Below are positions 45,894 to 59,404 of a DNA stretch of 64,000 nucleotides, piece by piece. The notes below the pieces were generated by a model. It saw nothing but the letters and a program-made list of their open reading frames with translations. It was not told the origin of the DNA and ran no database searches. Where the stretch lies: the NCBI GenBank assembly GCA_947683425.1, contig CANTUQ010000108.1, positions 930,001 through 994,000 of the forward strand, given 5' to 3'. Numbering within the stretch: position 1 is the first letter of the stretch; the number at the start of each line of letters is the position of its first letter. The position numbers and the translations under genes were made by a program. This DNA comes from Excoecaria cochinchinensis (taxonomy: Eukaryota; Streptophyta; Magnoliopsida; Malpighiales; Euphorbiaceae).

Positions 45894-47364
45894 GATCAAT
45901 ACTACTTCCACGAGCCAACATGACGACGAACCAAATTTTTAAAGCCATTTCTTTGCACCCGCAACACCTGAGTCGCATATGGTGCGGCCAAATAAAATAA
46001 AGCTCCAAGATCTGCATCAGAAATTGGGCGAGTGAAACTCAAGACCACCACGAAGAATATACAACCCATCAAAACCAAACCATATGACCCTTTTTTTCAC
46101 TACCACTTGAAATGTGCACCCTCAAAACCGATTATGACTGACCCTTAACCATCCAAAACACTCATAGCTAAATTTCTTACCAAAACTTAATACACGACCG
46201 AATTGAATAACAATGGTCCCAGTGGTTAAGATGAAAAGTGCACGTACGTGTAAACTTCAGGACTTGAGCAAAGCTTTTCAACAAAAATTGAGGTGTAAGA
46301 AAAATTGGGGTGTAAAAAAAATTGGGGTGCAAAAAAAAAAAAATTGGGGTGTAAAGAAAAGAGAGAATTAACCAGGGGGCAAGGGAATGTTATTTGGAGG
46401 CAAGTTGTGTTCAAATCCCGTTGATCTACACATGCCTGCACATCGCCATTCTCCTTAGCTGCTGAAAAGGACCTAAAAGGCTAAGCCACGAACCATCCAT
46501 CCAATCCCAGGCATAAAAAAAAATCATCATTTCGGGGCTTATGCCACCAAGGCCAATAAAATACCACAGATCATCCAAGCCCAGCTTGTCACCCTATCTC
46601 AACCATTAAAAGGCCATTCCAGGGTTCGAACCGCCAAAGCCAATAAAAGCCAAGTGTGGGATTTCATATTCAAGCCCCAAATAAGGAACCCATCACCTCA
46701 ACCAGTCTGCACAAGGGCTAAGACCGAGACTTTGATATCAAGAGGAACCACTAGCAGAAGCAGCGGTCTCTCTGGCTAATGAAGATGAAAGCAAATTCAA
46801 TCTAAACCAACGAACTGAAAGAGGGTCCATGGCAGATGCTAAATAAAGAAAAAAAAAAGAAAAAAAGAGAGAAAATATTCAATCAAGAAAACCCGCGAGG
46901 GCTGATTGATAACAGGAATTTGATGCTTTCAAGATTTATCCCGAGATTAGATGATGCCTCATATTTTTCAAGTTAATGCCAAATAGTGATCATGCGATAT
47001 GAAATCAGATTGAAATATATGCATTTATGCAAAGATGTATTGATATGACCAGAGCAGTTCATCTTGCATTGAAATATATGCATTTATGCAAAGATGTATT
47101 GGTATGACCAGAGCAGTTCATCTTGCACACTCAAAGTGGTCTGAGTCAGATATAAAACCAGCACATCGTTACTATCTACCCTCTACCATTCTCGCTACTC
47201 AGGCACTTTAGGCAACTCATCTTGCTACCCACTATGAAGCCAATCCTACAGCACCTTCTTAATAAAGAGCTAAGCTCATACAACCAAAGTCTGAGATATA
47301 AGCACATGCAAATTATACCCAAAAGACCTTTCGCGGCAACTCCAACTTCTCTCACACCCAAAAA
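45894..47364 (+). other. E5 noncoding region of unclear origin
   Basis: No coding homology is seen. Four polypurine-tract-like copies (AATTGGGGTGTAA and variants) lie at 46283-46360. A direct 59-bp duplication is at 47011-47069 and 47070-47128. A stretch at 46860-46990 resembles the E4 sequence just after pol (AAGAAAACCCG, GGGCTGATTGATAACAGGA), so the pol deletion ends before it. Confidence 0.6.
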
Positions 47365-47998
47365 AAAAAAAAAAAGAGGCCGTTAGAGATGAAAACCGTG
47401 ACTGGCTCTCTAAGCAAAAGTTAGGCCAAAGGGCAGGGTAAAAACCTGGCGACAGGCAGTCTGCCCTACAAAAAATGAAATGAATAAAAGCCGCTGGATT
47501 AGGTTGGGTCCATTCTAGGCAAAAGATAAGGCACAGGGTTATGCGAAAATCCGACAAGGACGCATCTCCTGCTAAGAAAAGCTAGTGTGAAAATCCACGA
47601 GGAACGCACTACCTTCAAAAACTGACTATAGCTATCAGAGGAGAACCTCATAGTCCCCCAGAGGCATAAAATTCGAAAGCAATTTCAGAGGGCATCAAGC
47701 CAACCACAACGGACAACCAAACCAGCTGATGCCCCCAATTCCACTCGGATGAACTCTTATCCTACATTGTTGCATGACACATACATCTCACGTGCATGCT
47801 CACTGTTTATACCTGCATATTTGTTTTCTAAATTTTGCAGAAAGAGAGACTCGACTCTAACACCCACAAAAAGCGAGCGGTGACATCAATCCAACATCAG
47901 CTCAATCATTAATCCAACATCAATCAAAACATCGATTCAGGCCAAACAAACAATTAACCAAAAGGCTCACAGATGGCACCACTTCGAATCTCAAAAGG
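47365..47998 (+). other. E5 conserved 3' noncoding block
   Basis: Closely similar to 29400-29640 of E4, including the AGGGCAG/CTGCCCT inverted repeat and the TGTGAAAATCCAC motif. The tail (47650-47998) is specific to E5. Confidence 0.7.
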
Positions 47999-48410
47999 GT
48001 TTGCACGATGGCGGTACTACTATTCTACGGAAGGTTTGCACGACAACGGTACTACCACTTCAAAAATAGTTTGCATGAGGGAGGTACTACTGCTCCATGG
48101 AGGGTTTGCACGATCTCGGTACTACTGCTTCAAAAGGTTTGCACTCTGCCGGTACTACTATTCTACGAAAGGTTTGCACAACAACGGTACTACCACTTCA
48201 AAACAGTTTGCACGAGGAAGGTACTACTGCTCCACGGAGGGTTTGCACGATCTCGATACTACTGCCTCAAATGGTTTGCACGCTGCCGGTACTACTATTC
48301 TACGGAAGGTTTGCACGACAACGGTACTGCCAATTCAGAACAATTTGCGCGATGACGGTACTACCACTCCACGGAGGGTTCGCACGATCACGACATTACT
48401 GCTACAGCAA
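47999..48410 (+). repeat. E5 higher-order tandem array
   Basis: Twelve monomers of 34-36 bp each begin GTTTGCACGA or a variant. They fall into four types in the order ABCD, repeated three times, with A types starting at 47999, 48137 and 48274 (period 137-138 bp). Same-type monomers resemble each other more than their neighbours do. Confidence 0.88.
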
Positions 48411-48532
48411 TAGCCAACACACCGAAAACTGCAACAGTGCTATCCAGTCCGGGAAAGCGATCGCCTCAGATACGTGTCTCTTCCTTTCTTTTCTGAATTT
48501 TGGCTCCTTTAGGCACCTAGGTTCTAAGTTCC

Positions 48533-48549
48533 CCAAAATTGGGGGCAAC
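48533..48549 (+). other. E5 polypurine tract
   Basis: CCAAAATTGGGGGCAAC immediately before the 3' LTR, identical to E4. Confidence 0.8.
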
Positions 48550-48667
48550 TGTAGACACCGGGTCTCGAGTCGGTCCAAGATCAGAATTACCCGATTATGA
48601 AAATGATACCGGCTTACAGGCAGAGGTGTCAAAAATGATGTTTCCCTTGTCGAAATTCTCATTATTT

Positions 48668-48748
<81 letters not shown>

Positions 48749-49836
48749 TTATAAAAAAATAGTTCAATTCATTTTTAAAATAGTATTATTTTTGATATTT
48801 GAAAAAAGTGGAGAAATTAAGTTAATTAATTAATTTAATTGAATTAAGTTAATTAATTAATTTAATTGGATTAAGTTAGTTAATTAATTAAATTAAATTA
48901 AATTTGTTTAATTGGAAAAGTAAAAGAAATAAAAGAAAGAGATTTTTAAAAAAATAAAAAATATTTAAAATTAAATTTTGTTTTTTGGCCACGCGGCCAC
49001 TTTTATAAAGTGGCCATTTTGGCCACTTTATAAAAGTGGTACCACGCGTGGTACCACTTCATAAAAGTGGCCGCGTGGTACCGAGGTTACCGCGCGCGTT
49101 TTTGCACGCGGTCTCCCTCACCACGCGGCGCTTCGTTTTCTGCTTTCTTCAGCTATTTTCTCGCCGTTTTGACCGAAAATTTTTTCGTTTTCGTGTAAAT
49201 TCCGGGAAGACAAATTAAAAGAAGGTTTTGGCCTTTCTCTATTTTGGAACAATCAGATTAATCAAATGGGATTCAATACTCATTTTTTGGGGACGGCAAC
49301 ATTTGGACAAAGAGGATTTTTTGAGCTTTTTCTCTCTAGCATTTTCATTCTCCAGGAACCATTTTTTTCTACTTCAAAAAAGATCTCTTCTTGAAAAAAA
49401 AATCTTCAAGTTCTTTCTCTCAAATTTTAGTTTTTGTTACCACAAAATATTTAATTTTTGGTTGATTTGAGCAAGAGAAATTAATTTTCTTTGCTCATTC
49501 AATCCACCAAAAATATTTTCTTAAACTAATTTGTTTAAAACATAGATTTTTACACTTGCTTTTAATATTATCATCACCACAAATTCGACAAGTAAAACAA
49601 ATCGAGACACCGTTTCTTCGATCTAAAAATTATGAGGGTAAACACTTGGACCATTTTTACTTGTTCATCTTCATCTGTATATTATTTGTTGTTAATTTTT
49701 CTTGCCTTTCACAATTAATTTCATGTTCTTCTTCTAGTATTTCCCTTGTGTGGCCACTGTTAATATCTCCATTTAATCATTAATATGTTTTGTGTGGTTT
49801 CTTTTTGGTTAAGTTTGCCGCCACCTCTTTTCCTCC

Positions 49837-49910
<74 letters not shown>

Positions 49911-49997
49911 TGCATGCTGATCTTATTTGCTTATGCTATTATCATTATTATTAATATCAACGTTATTATCCTCCTGCATTATTATTTACATCATTAA

Positions 49998-50049
<52 letters not shown>

Positions 50050-50095
50050 GTTGTCATTATTATTATTATATTGGCTGCCATTAACATCCTGTTAA

Positions 50096-50153
<58 letters not shown>

Positions 50154-51361
50154 GTTGTTGTTGTTGTTGTTGTTGTTATTGCTATTATTTCTATTATATT
50201 TGTGTTCACATGTACTGTTAATATTCTGCCACTATTATTGTCATCATCATTATATTTTGCATTCATTTCATTAATTTACCTAGAGTCATTGCTAATATTT
50301 TTGATGTTAATTTTTGTATGAGATTTAATTTGAGTCGGGATATGTGAGCGCCCCGCGACTCCCCGGATGGGTCGCAATGCGTGGACGCACTCTCCGGTTT
50401 GGGTGAGATCTTTCCAATCACTCTCTTCTTGTTGTGATTATTTGTAAATAATTATTTTATTTATGCACGCGTGAGACAAAAAGTCACAAAAATACTTTTA
50501 CAATTAAATTGAGTTTTTCACTAATAAAATTGGGACCAATGTCCCTTGTTTTAGCCAAATAATAAAAAATATCACCATCAAAACGAAGAGTCAACTTTCA
50601 ATAAAATGGGATCATTCATCCCGGTTTTCATCCAAACAACCAAAATGACTCTTCGAACCCTCTTTAAATAAATGCGAAGGAACCAATGTTCCTAAGTTTC
50701 GACCAAGTGCGAAGGAACCAACGTTCCCAAAATAATGCCCCGATTTATGTATGCTTTTTCTTATTTCGTGTGTGTGTTTTAAATTCAAGTTCATTTCTTT
50801 TTTGGGCCCATGTAATTAATTTTTGGGCAACTTTATGTATCTTTGGGGATTGTATTCCGTCCCATTTACATCTTTAATCTCCTTTTAATTGGGTTGTATT
50901 CTGCCCCTATTTCTATTGTGATTGTGTGATTGCGTGTTTATCGCTTTCTTTATTTACTTTATCGCTTTCCTTTTATCGCTTTCGTATGCTTGGAATGCGC
51001 TATTTAATTTAAACGCATCAATTGCGTGAGATGAGAGATATAATTTTAAGAGGTTAAATACTCATTTATAATTAACCAAAGCATGAATAAGAGGGAAGTT
51101 CCGGACACCATATCTCTGGTTTAGACCGTTAGAGGTGAGAGAGTTTTTCCCAATTTCTTGCAAATTGGGTAGCGACTCCAAATGCCTCAAAGGTGCCTTT
51201 AGGTGTCATTAGACTAGGTTGTTCTCCCCAATGTTTTATTGGGAGGAATACACCGATGATGTCTCATGGCGCCCATGATCAAAAGACGCAAACCAATACC
51301 TCGAATCCCAAAGGCGGATTCAAAGCGAGGGCCCTTGCTGGGTACTCCGGCGCGCGTCACA
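48550..51361 (+). repeat. E5 3' LTR (2.81 kb)
   Basis: It starts TGTAGACACCGGG and ends GCGCGTCACA. It contains a TA microsatellite (48671-48742), the palindrome-rich cassette (48985-49130) and TTA runs (49839-49909, 49999-50049, 50097-50152) followed by GTT repeats. It holds the empty site for solo LTR B near 50239. No gene is seen. Confidence 0.92.
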
Positions 51362-54300
51362 GTCACTCACTAAACCTCCATCAGTGTCAATTTACACTGA
51401 TATACTTATTTACTTATTTAACATATAAATCACAGTTTAAACCTATTATTCTTACATTCATGTACACGTTACTTATTAACCCGCATTAATTCATTTCTTT
51501 GCAATTAGACAAATTAATCATTCCTTTGATTATTTTCCTTCATTAACCCTATCATTTAACTTAATTATATCTTTTTACACTTATTTATGATTTTGCCCTT
51601 CATTAACCACTTATATATTATTGTGGCTTTAATTTCTTTGTTTCACTTAATCAAATACTATTTTCACTTTACTTTTCATTTTGTTTTACTGGGTACCATC
51701 AATATGGTAAAATTTTACTTTGGTCCCTGATCTTTCAATTAATTACAACTTTGCCACTCTTATCTTATAATTACAATTTTGCCACTGGTTCATTTCTCTT
51801 TTTATTTTAAATCATTATTTGGCTTACAAATTACATATGAGTCCTTATTTTTAGTATTTTCATGCCAAATTACACTTTAGTCCCTAGACTTTACATTCTT
51901 TAGATACTTGTCATTTAAATTTCACTTTTCACTTACTTGTCACTTATTGACTTACTTTTACACTCAATTACTGTTTTGCCCCTAAACTTTTATCAAATTA
52001 TGATATTGCCCTTCTTTTAACAATTACTTACAATTTTGTCATATTTTAGCTATGTTTCCACTTTTATTCATTTCTAAGCTTATAATTTGTCAATTAGTCT
52101 TCCGACTAATTATTTTTGTGGTAAATTATGATTTAGTCCTTGCACTTTCATTCTCTTTCATATGAATCATTTTTCACTCAATTTGTCATTTTCACTTCAA
52201 TTTTTATTTTCAAGTCATTTACTAGTATTACCCACTTAACTTATTATTTGGGTAAATTGCCTTTTTACCCTAAATTTTTCATTTCTTTTCAATTAAGTCC
52301 TTTTTCATTTAAACACTCATTTTCATTTCACTTTTACTCTTTCATATCACTTCTGCAATTATGCCCCTAGTATCACTCCAGTAGAAATCTGTGAACTGGA
52401 TAAATAAGGTGCGGATCCCATGGTCCACAACAGTAAAGAGTGACCCCGAAGGACCACTCAACAGCATCCTAGAACAGTATATCAGTTATCAGTATGGTAG
52501 TCCGTTATTGGCCTACCCAATGGAGTCGTCATGACACCACAACAGTACAGTATCCTTATGGCTAGCCATCATATCCTGGACTAGATCACTACCAGGCACT
52601 ACTACGGGCAAGTACTTCTCAACAAACTTTTAAATCCACTTTTCAGGTTTCATTAGTTTCATTTACATTTACAGTTCATTTCCATTTCACTTTACCAGTT
52701 ATACAACATAATCATCCATGTTGTACGATTCTTATTATATACTTATTTTACTTAATAAGTATACTTTGGCCACTGAAATGGCTATGAAATCATTTCAAAT
52801 CCTCCATCATTCTTTTCTTTTCAATTATGCTTCAATTATTCATTCAATCAAAAGCAATTTCAATACATTTATAGTTTCAATCATTTCAATCTTTAGCATT
52901 ATTTCCCACTATGGACATAATGGGAAGTTAATCTCAAAATATTCAATTAAATTCACTTAATTTCAATTAAGTGCCCATACTTTAAATTTATACACATATT
53001 CATTTTATGGCTTAAATATCATGAAGTATACTAATTACATCTTTGGTTCATTTTGCCAATTATTTGATTTTTCATGAATTTCTTTTCAATACATTCTTCT
53101 CTTCACTTCTAATTCATTCATTCATCAATTTTTCTATCTTTTCTAGCATGTATATAACCAAACATACCCTACTTTCTTACTTGAACCATTCGGCCACACT
53201 ATATTTTTTTCCTCTAACACTTTATTTTTCATTTTTTAAATACTTATTCCACTCAATTAACCTCAATTCACATGGATATTCCACTCAATTAACCTCAATT
53301 CACATGGATATTCCACTTAATCACCATATTAGAAGGTATACTATCCATAGACCTGCATATACCATTATGCTTCACTATAACCAAACCTTATACTTGATTT
53401 TCTTCCAATTTTATCATTTTAATTAGCTTAGTTACCTTCCTTAACTTCAATTAACACTTCAATTTCAAATACTCATACATTTTACACACAATCCCTATTT
53501 AAACATAATAAAAATTCCTAACTTTTACATGAAAAGAATTAGATTAGGTAATCACAAACCTTAATTCCATGTTCTAGCCTTCATAATCTCCACACTTCTT
53601 GTCCTTGACCTTTGAAATAGCTTTTCCCCTTAAATCCTCATCCATGGCCGAATACATCAAGCAAACAAACACTCATCAATTCTCTTCCGTTATACAATAT
53701 AACTTCTATAACACTCTTAACACATGCTAATCTATCATCTAGAACCAATAATTTAATTTAATTCAATTCATTTCACTTACGTCTTTTTGAAGACATAACC
53801 TTGAATCCTTATTTCTCCTTGCTTTTAACCCACCAAATGGACACTAGAGGTTGCTATGATCTCAAAGAGGGGCTGAATTAACTTTAGAATGCTTTACTCT
53901 ATAGAGAAATCAAGCAACAAATGAAGAAAGTTGAGAGAAAAAGGGAAGAGAACCATTCGGCCAACAAGAGGAAAGAAGAAGGTAGAAAAGATAAGGGTCA
54001 CTCAACCACCATCCTACCAATTTAAGTGCTTTTATAGTGGACCAAAATTGGTTCAACCAATGGTCTAACCTATTGAGCCTAATAAGCCAATTAAGCCCAT
54101 TTTGCACTTTTTCTATGGTTTTCTCATTTCCTAATTCCAATTCATCCCAAATTCAATTCCATAATTCATATCATTAAAAAATAGGCTATACACAAAATTT
54201 CACCTCAATCAGAGTCCATTTCTAGTTCGGTTCTCTCAAACCAGTCCGATCAGTAAATTTTTAATGTCCTCAAAAAATTCTCCTTTTACTACCAAATATT

Positions 54301-55010
54301 TCTACATATTATCTAGAGTCAATCTAGAAAGTTTTATCAATTTTTGAAATCATTTGGTATTTTTAAAGTCTCGATCAAACTTTATGTCAACCGAATACTA
54401 TTTAAACCGAAATCATAACTTTTTCCTTACTTTCTAAGGTAAATTCCTCATAAAATGACTCTAGAATCCAGTAATATTTTTAGACCAATCGAAAATAATT
54501 TCTCGGTCCGATAATTATTTATCAGTCCAATACTCAAATTTTCTAGTGTCACCAAAATTAAATTTTTCATTACCATAAAATTCTAATTATCACTATGAGT
54601 ACATCCATATTTTTAGAATATTTTTCTGAGATCCGTAGCTCAAGATATGATCCAGTCAATTTTGAGTCGAAATCGGTCAAACCGAAATGAAAAAGACCTT
54701 CAGACGCCTGTCTCAAGCCACAAATGGCCTGCTCGTCCCTCAATACCGATAGCATGGCCGTTTATAGGCACACCAACGGTCGTCTATGGTAACAGACGCC
54801 CTGAAACCCAATTTTCCACTGTTTCGTACTTTCTGGACCCATCCGACCTCCATTTGACCTCAAATGTTAGCCTACAGACTCCTACTGACATGCTCTTTCC
54901 AATGGTCTAATAAAATATTTTTTGGCTCCGAAAAATGCTATTCATCCCGATGTCATTATTCACTCTCGAAAAATACTATTTACAGCTAACTCAGTATTGG
55001 GGTTGTTACA
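51362..55010 (-). repeat. E6 5' LTR, second segment
   Basis: It continues from 38091 after the GTCAC duplication and ends GGGGTTGTTACA. The full LTR is about 4.39 kb. The end resembles the E1 LTR (AATACTATTTAC, CAGTATTGGGG). It is AT-rich with many CCTTTTGCCCC-like pyrimidine blocks and a 32-bp direct duplication (53246-53309). No gene is seen. Confidence 0.85.
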
Positions 55011-55875
55011 AATAATCCCTCAATTTCTTAAAAGCCCAAATCACTGCTAGACAAATCATTTTAATTTTGACATATTTGGCTTCATAAGGAAGGAACTTCT
55101 TATTGAGATAATAAACTGCAAATTCAACCCTAAATCTGTCTCCTTGAGCCATTATGATGCCCATTGAGCTTTTCTCTACTGCTAAATAGAGAATTAAAGG
55201 CTTCAACAGAACCAGAGGGTGTAAAAGATATTCCCTAATGTTAACGAAGGCTTTTTGGTAATCATCATTCCACTTGATTGGCCGATTCTTCCTAAAAAGC
55301 TTGAAAATCAATTCACAGATTGAAGTAAGCTTAGCAATAAACTAGCTAATTTACTGAAGTCTGCCTAAGAAACCTCTAACCTCTTTCTCTTTCTGAGGTA
55401 TTGGCATTTCCCTGATGGCCTTGATCTTATCAGCAATAAACTACATGACTTAGTAATTTTCTTGAAGTAACTCTAAATATGCATTTCTAAGGATTAAGGT
55501 AGAGATTATACTTGTCGATTCTTTGAAAGAACTTCTTTGGAGCTTCAAAGTGACCTTTTCGGGTTGCTGACATGATCATCATATAATTGACATATACCTA
55601 TACCTCATTATGAATCAGGTTATCAAGGATCTTGGTAGCTATCCTCTGATAAGTGGCACCTACATTCTTTAACCCAAAGGGCATCACCATATAAGGAAGG
55701 TCCCCCACTCTCTGGTAAAAGCTGCCTTAACCTGATCCACAATCTTGTTGAGGATTTGGTTGTATCCGGCATACCCGTCAACAAAACTGTACACGCTACA
55801 TGCGGCAACACTGTCAACCAAGACGTCTATATAAGCCAAGGGGAAATCGTCCTTCAAATAGGCTTTATTTTGCTT
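55011..55875 (-). pseudogene. E7: Tat pol fragment (RT to first RNase H)
   Basis: The clearest part (55311-55011) reads WNDDYQKAFVNIREYLLHP and FAVYYLNKKFLPYEAKYVK, matching E4 pol near residues 825-925. Further right, in shifted frames, are DDFPLAYIDVLVDS and SFVDGYAGYNQIL of RT. Several frameshifts and stops show great age. The left side ends where E6 inserted, with AATAA as its right flank. Confidence 0.82.
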
Positions 55876-56852
55876 CTGACATTTTATTTTGCTAACATGT
55901 TATCTCATTTGATGTGAGTTTTCTTTAGTTTGTTGAATATTGGATGCCAGAAAGGGAGGATCAACTGGGATGATTTGGAAACATCGCTTCGGTTCATTTT
56001 CTTTCTCCCCTTTTTTATTTGAGTTATCTAATCTCTTCAATTTTTATTCATTATTATAAATGTCATTTTTTTTGCTCGTTAATAAAAAGCACCTAAAGAT
56101 TTCTACAAATAAATAAGGTTTTCTCTGATAAAATAGGACCAATGTCCCAGTTTTGCCTGAACCAAATTGTCACTTTAATGTTATTCTTTCAAGCATGTGT
56201 GCAAGGACTAATGTCCTCACTTCGAATAAATATCTCGTTTTATATATGATTTACATTTCCTTTTATTGGGGGTTGTATTCCGTCCCTAGTTTTATTGTAA
56301 ATTATTGCCTTTTTACTTACTTTATTTTAATCTTGCCTTATTTACAGCTTTCATTATGTGGTTCATCTGCGCTTTAATAATTGCATTGAACTGTATGAGA
56401 AAAGGAATGGAATTTTAATTTCGAAAACTCAATTGTAATTTTAACTAAGATATGAATAAGAGTGAAGTCCCGAACTCTTTCTGGTCTTAGGCTTTATGAG
56501 GTTAGATGAACCTTTCCAATGTTCTATTGGGAAGGGAATTCCAACATATCTCCTATTGCCCAAAATAGACTTATACGCATCGTCTCAGCCTTCACGAGGT
56601 TAGATGAACTTTTCTAATTTTATTGGAATGGGAATTACAAAATATCTGTTGTTGCCCAAAATAGACATATGCGCATTATCTTAGGCTCAGTAAGGCTAGA
56701 TGAACTTTCCCAATGTTTTATTGGATGGCGACTCCAAAACACCTCTTGTTGCCCAAAATAGACACCCTTGTAATCCTTACAATTTCTATGAACCTCTCTC
56801 GAATACCCTAAAAGCGGGTTTTTGGGGCCTTCGGGGTTCGACGCGCGTCACA
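55876..56852 (+). repeat. E8: 5'-truncated Tat LTR
   Basis: It is homologous to the E10 LTR from about 60850 onward and ends GACGCGCGTCACA. The first 1.4 kb of the LTR is absent. It abuts inverted pol sequence of E7 with no LTR end between them, so the joint is a rearrangement rather than an insertion. Confidence 0.78.
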
Positions 56853-57693
56853 GTAGCTACTCCACTAGGGACAATTGAGACTTCTCTTTGAAAATACCTT
56901 GGTTAAGGCGTATAATTGAGTTTTAATTTAAAAATTTCAACCCTCTTCGAAACTGCATAACATTTCATTAAAGCCTTAGATCTATGCTAGTTTGGTCCCT
57001 CTTTAACCTCAGTGCATTTCTAAAGTGCAACCCTACGTTCACTCAATATCAGGAAGTGTTAGGAATAATCACCAGCTCAAGTCTAGTACCATTTGGTATA
57101 TCAAATGATAACCCAACCGGTGGCTATGCTCGTGATGAGCTAGACCGGCTAGCAGGGATTATACTTGGGTAGCCCAAAAGTATCATTACCCTGACGAAAG
57201 CCCATATAATGAAAATAGATACTTCTCTTAGTTGGTATGAACCATAATGCCATGCTTGCTGTATGGATCACAATATATTGGACAAACCAAGATAAATTGG
57301 TTGGTCACCTAATCAAAGGCTTTCATGCCCCGATAGGCCCATGTTGGTTTACTTGGACTGCCTGAATACATGATGATCACAAGCCATATGTATGCGCTTT
57401 AAATTAAGAGATGTTATGCTGCCGATTTTGCACCGTGCACCATACGCATCCATTAGGTTCCCCGTTAACACATGGATTAACCACAAAGTTGGAAGGATCT
57501 ACTTACTTGCATGTGGTTATGGATGCTGCATAAAATCATGACTATGCATCATATGTCATTCATGCATTATCCTAACAGACTATGTTTTGCAGCTATCATA
57601 GATCCATCCAAGTGGTACAAAGGTCCTAGTAGATGACTGGGTGGAAACCCATTCTTTGAATTACCAGAAAGAGTAGAATACTCAGAGTCACTC
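56853..57693 (+). other. E8 primer site and leader
   Basis: TAGCTACTCCACTAGGGA (56854-56871) is a decayed Tat primer site. The leader has CTAAC (57572-57576) and TTTTGCAG ending at 57592, a 17-nt spacing. E9 interrupts it before any gag Met. Confidence 0.7.
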
Positions 57694-58881
57694 TGTAGAA
57701 ACAGGGTCCTGAGACAGCTCAGATCAGAGTTACCCAATGATGAAATTAACGGCTGTTCACAGGTAAAAAGGTTACAAGCGATGATTTCCTTGTCAACATT
57801 GCATTTTAGAAATAAAAAAAATATAAAAAATTAAAAAGGTGTTTGGAATTATAGTGTTTTACTCAAAATTGTTATTTAAAAAAAAAAAATTCAGCCGTCG
57901 GCGGTGCGCATCGGCAAGACAGGCATGCGCCTCTCCTGCGCGCGGTGCTCACAAGGGCGTCGCTCACCTGTGTGCAGTGCACCCCACATAGTGCGTGTGC
58001 AGGCATCGCCCGCCTGTGTGCAACATGCATGTCCCTCACTAGGCACGCCCGTCGGTCGCCCCTTCCAGCTGCCGAAACACGTTTTTCGGCCCAATTTTGG
58101 ATTTTTTTTAGTTTTTTTTTATTTTTTATCAGTTTTTTCTGGGATTTTTAATGACAATTCCCATTTTTGAACCCAAATAAAGGGGAATTTGATAAAAAAA
58201 AAAAATTCAATTTCTTTCCTTAATTATTTAGGTTTTAACAAAATATCATATAAATAGAAAATTATAGAAAGTGAAAAGCGGGGAATTCTTTTAGGTTAAA
58301 ATTTTTTATTTTATCCTCTTCTTCTTCAATAGAATTCTCTCTACACTTTTTTTGGAGTTTTCTTCTTCAAATAAATTTCTTAAAGTTTTAAACTTCAATT
58401 TCTAATTGATAATTTCTTGAGACAAAAAAAATAATTGTTTGTTCTTGAGATTTTTTTCTTTTCTTCCGTTATCTTTTTAACTAGTAATTTTTCTTGAGAC
58501 AAAGAAAAATAATTCTTTGTTCTTTAGAATTTTTATTTTTCTTTCATTATTTCTTTTAGCAAATTTTCTTTCTTGTAATAAAATTCCAATTTTTATTATT
58601 TTCAATTCTAATTTTGCAGATAAAAGCAAAGAAATCAATCATTTTTTTTCCTTCATCGAATCCAAATTTTGAGGGTAAACATTCTAGGCTCGATCCCTTT
58701 TTTTTCTTTTATTTATTTTTTATTCATATTTAATTAGTCATCATGTAGATCTTTAGATCTATTGTTTGTTTATTTATTTTATGTTATCTTACATATAGAT
58801 TTAATATTTTTTTACTTTTATATTCTTTTTTATTTACTTATTATTCATTCTTCTTTTTTTTATTATTATTATTTATTATCA

Positions 58882-58921
<40 letters not shown>

Positions 58922-59404
58922 CATCATCATTTTTTATGTTTTTATGTATTAATTTATTAATATTTTGTTTTACTTGTTTCATCATTTTATTTAATTTATT
59001 TGTCATTTATGATGTATTTTATTATATTTTATTTATTCATCTTTTCATATGTCTTAATTGATAATTGATTTAATTACTAACAATGGTTTCATTTGTTTTT
59101 GTTTTTATCCCAATGCTTGTTTTCCTTGTTTGGGCATTCTCGCGAGTAAATGGGAAGACCGAAGAGGCTTGTTTGGCTTGAATTTTTTATTTTTTATTTT
59201 TTTATATTATTTTCTTTATTTGGCTTTTTATTTATTTCATCATGTAATTTTGATAATAAGATTATTTATTTTATGCACGTTTAAATTAAAAATCACAAAA
59301 GTATTTTTATCAATAAATTGGGTTTTTCTAATAAAATAGGACCAATGTCCTAGCTTTCCCTCCAAATAAAACTGTCACCTTTAACATTTTTTCTATTAAG
59401 TATA
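57694..59404 (+). repeat. E9: first 1.7 kb of a Tat LTR
   Basis: It starts TGTAGAAACAGGG and is close to the E3 LTR subfamily. It has a GC-rich segment (57894-58085), a TATAAATA box (58249-58256) and a TTA run (58861-58925). E10 interrupts it after GTATA (59400-59404), and the rest is beyond the window. No gene is seen. Confidence 0.8.
58249..58256 (+). promoter_or_regulatory. TATA box of the E9 LTR
   Basis: TATAAATA lies about 555 bp into the LTR, just after the GC-rich segment, as in E3 and E10. Confidence 0.5.

Noticed and set aside
46409..46632. tRNA T-arm or Pol III B-box-like motifs (GTTCAAATCCC at 46409, GGTTCGAACC at 46623)
   Set aside because: I found no A box at a proper distance, no tRNA fold and no SINE tail. 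The motifs are short and one is palindromic, so chance is likely.
47973..48600. Open frames of 115-167 residues in E5
   Set aside because: They follow the 34-36-bp array in all frames, and one runs into the LTR. No family similarity.
53043..53426. A 127-residue open frame in the E6 LTR
   Set aside because: AT-rich, low-complexity translation spanning a 32-bp duplication, with no counterpart in the E1 LTR.
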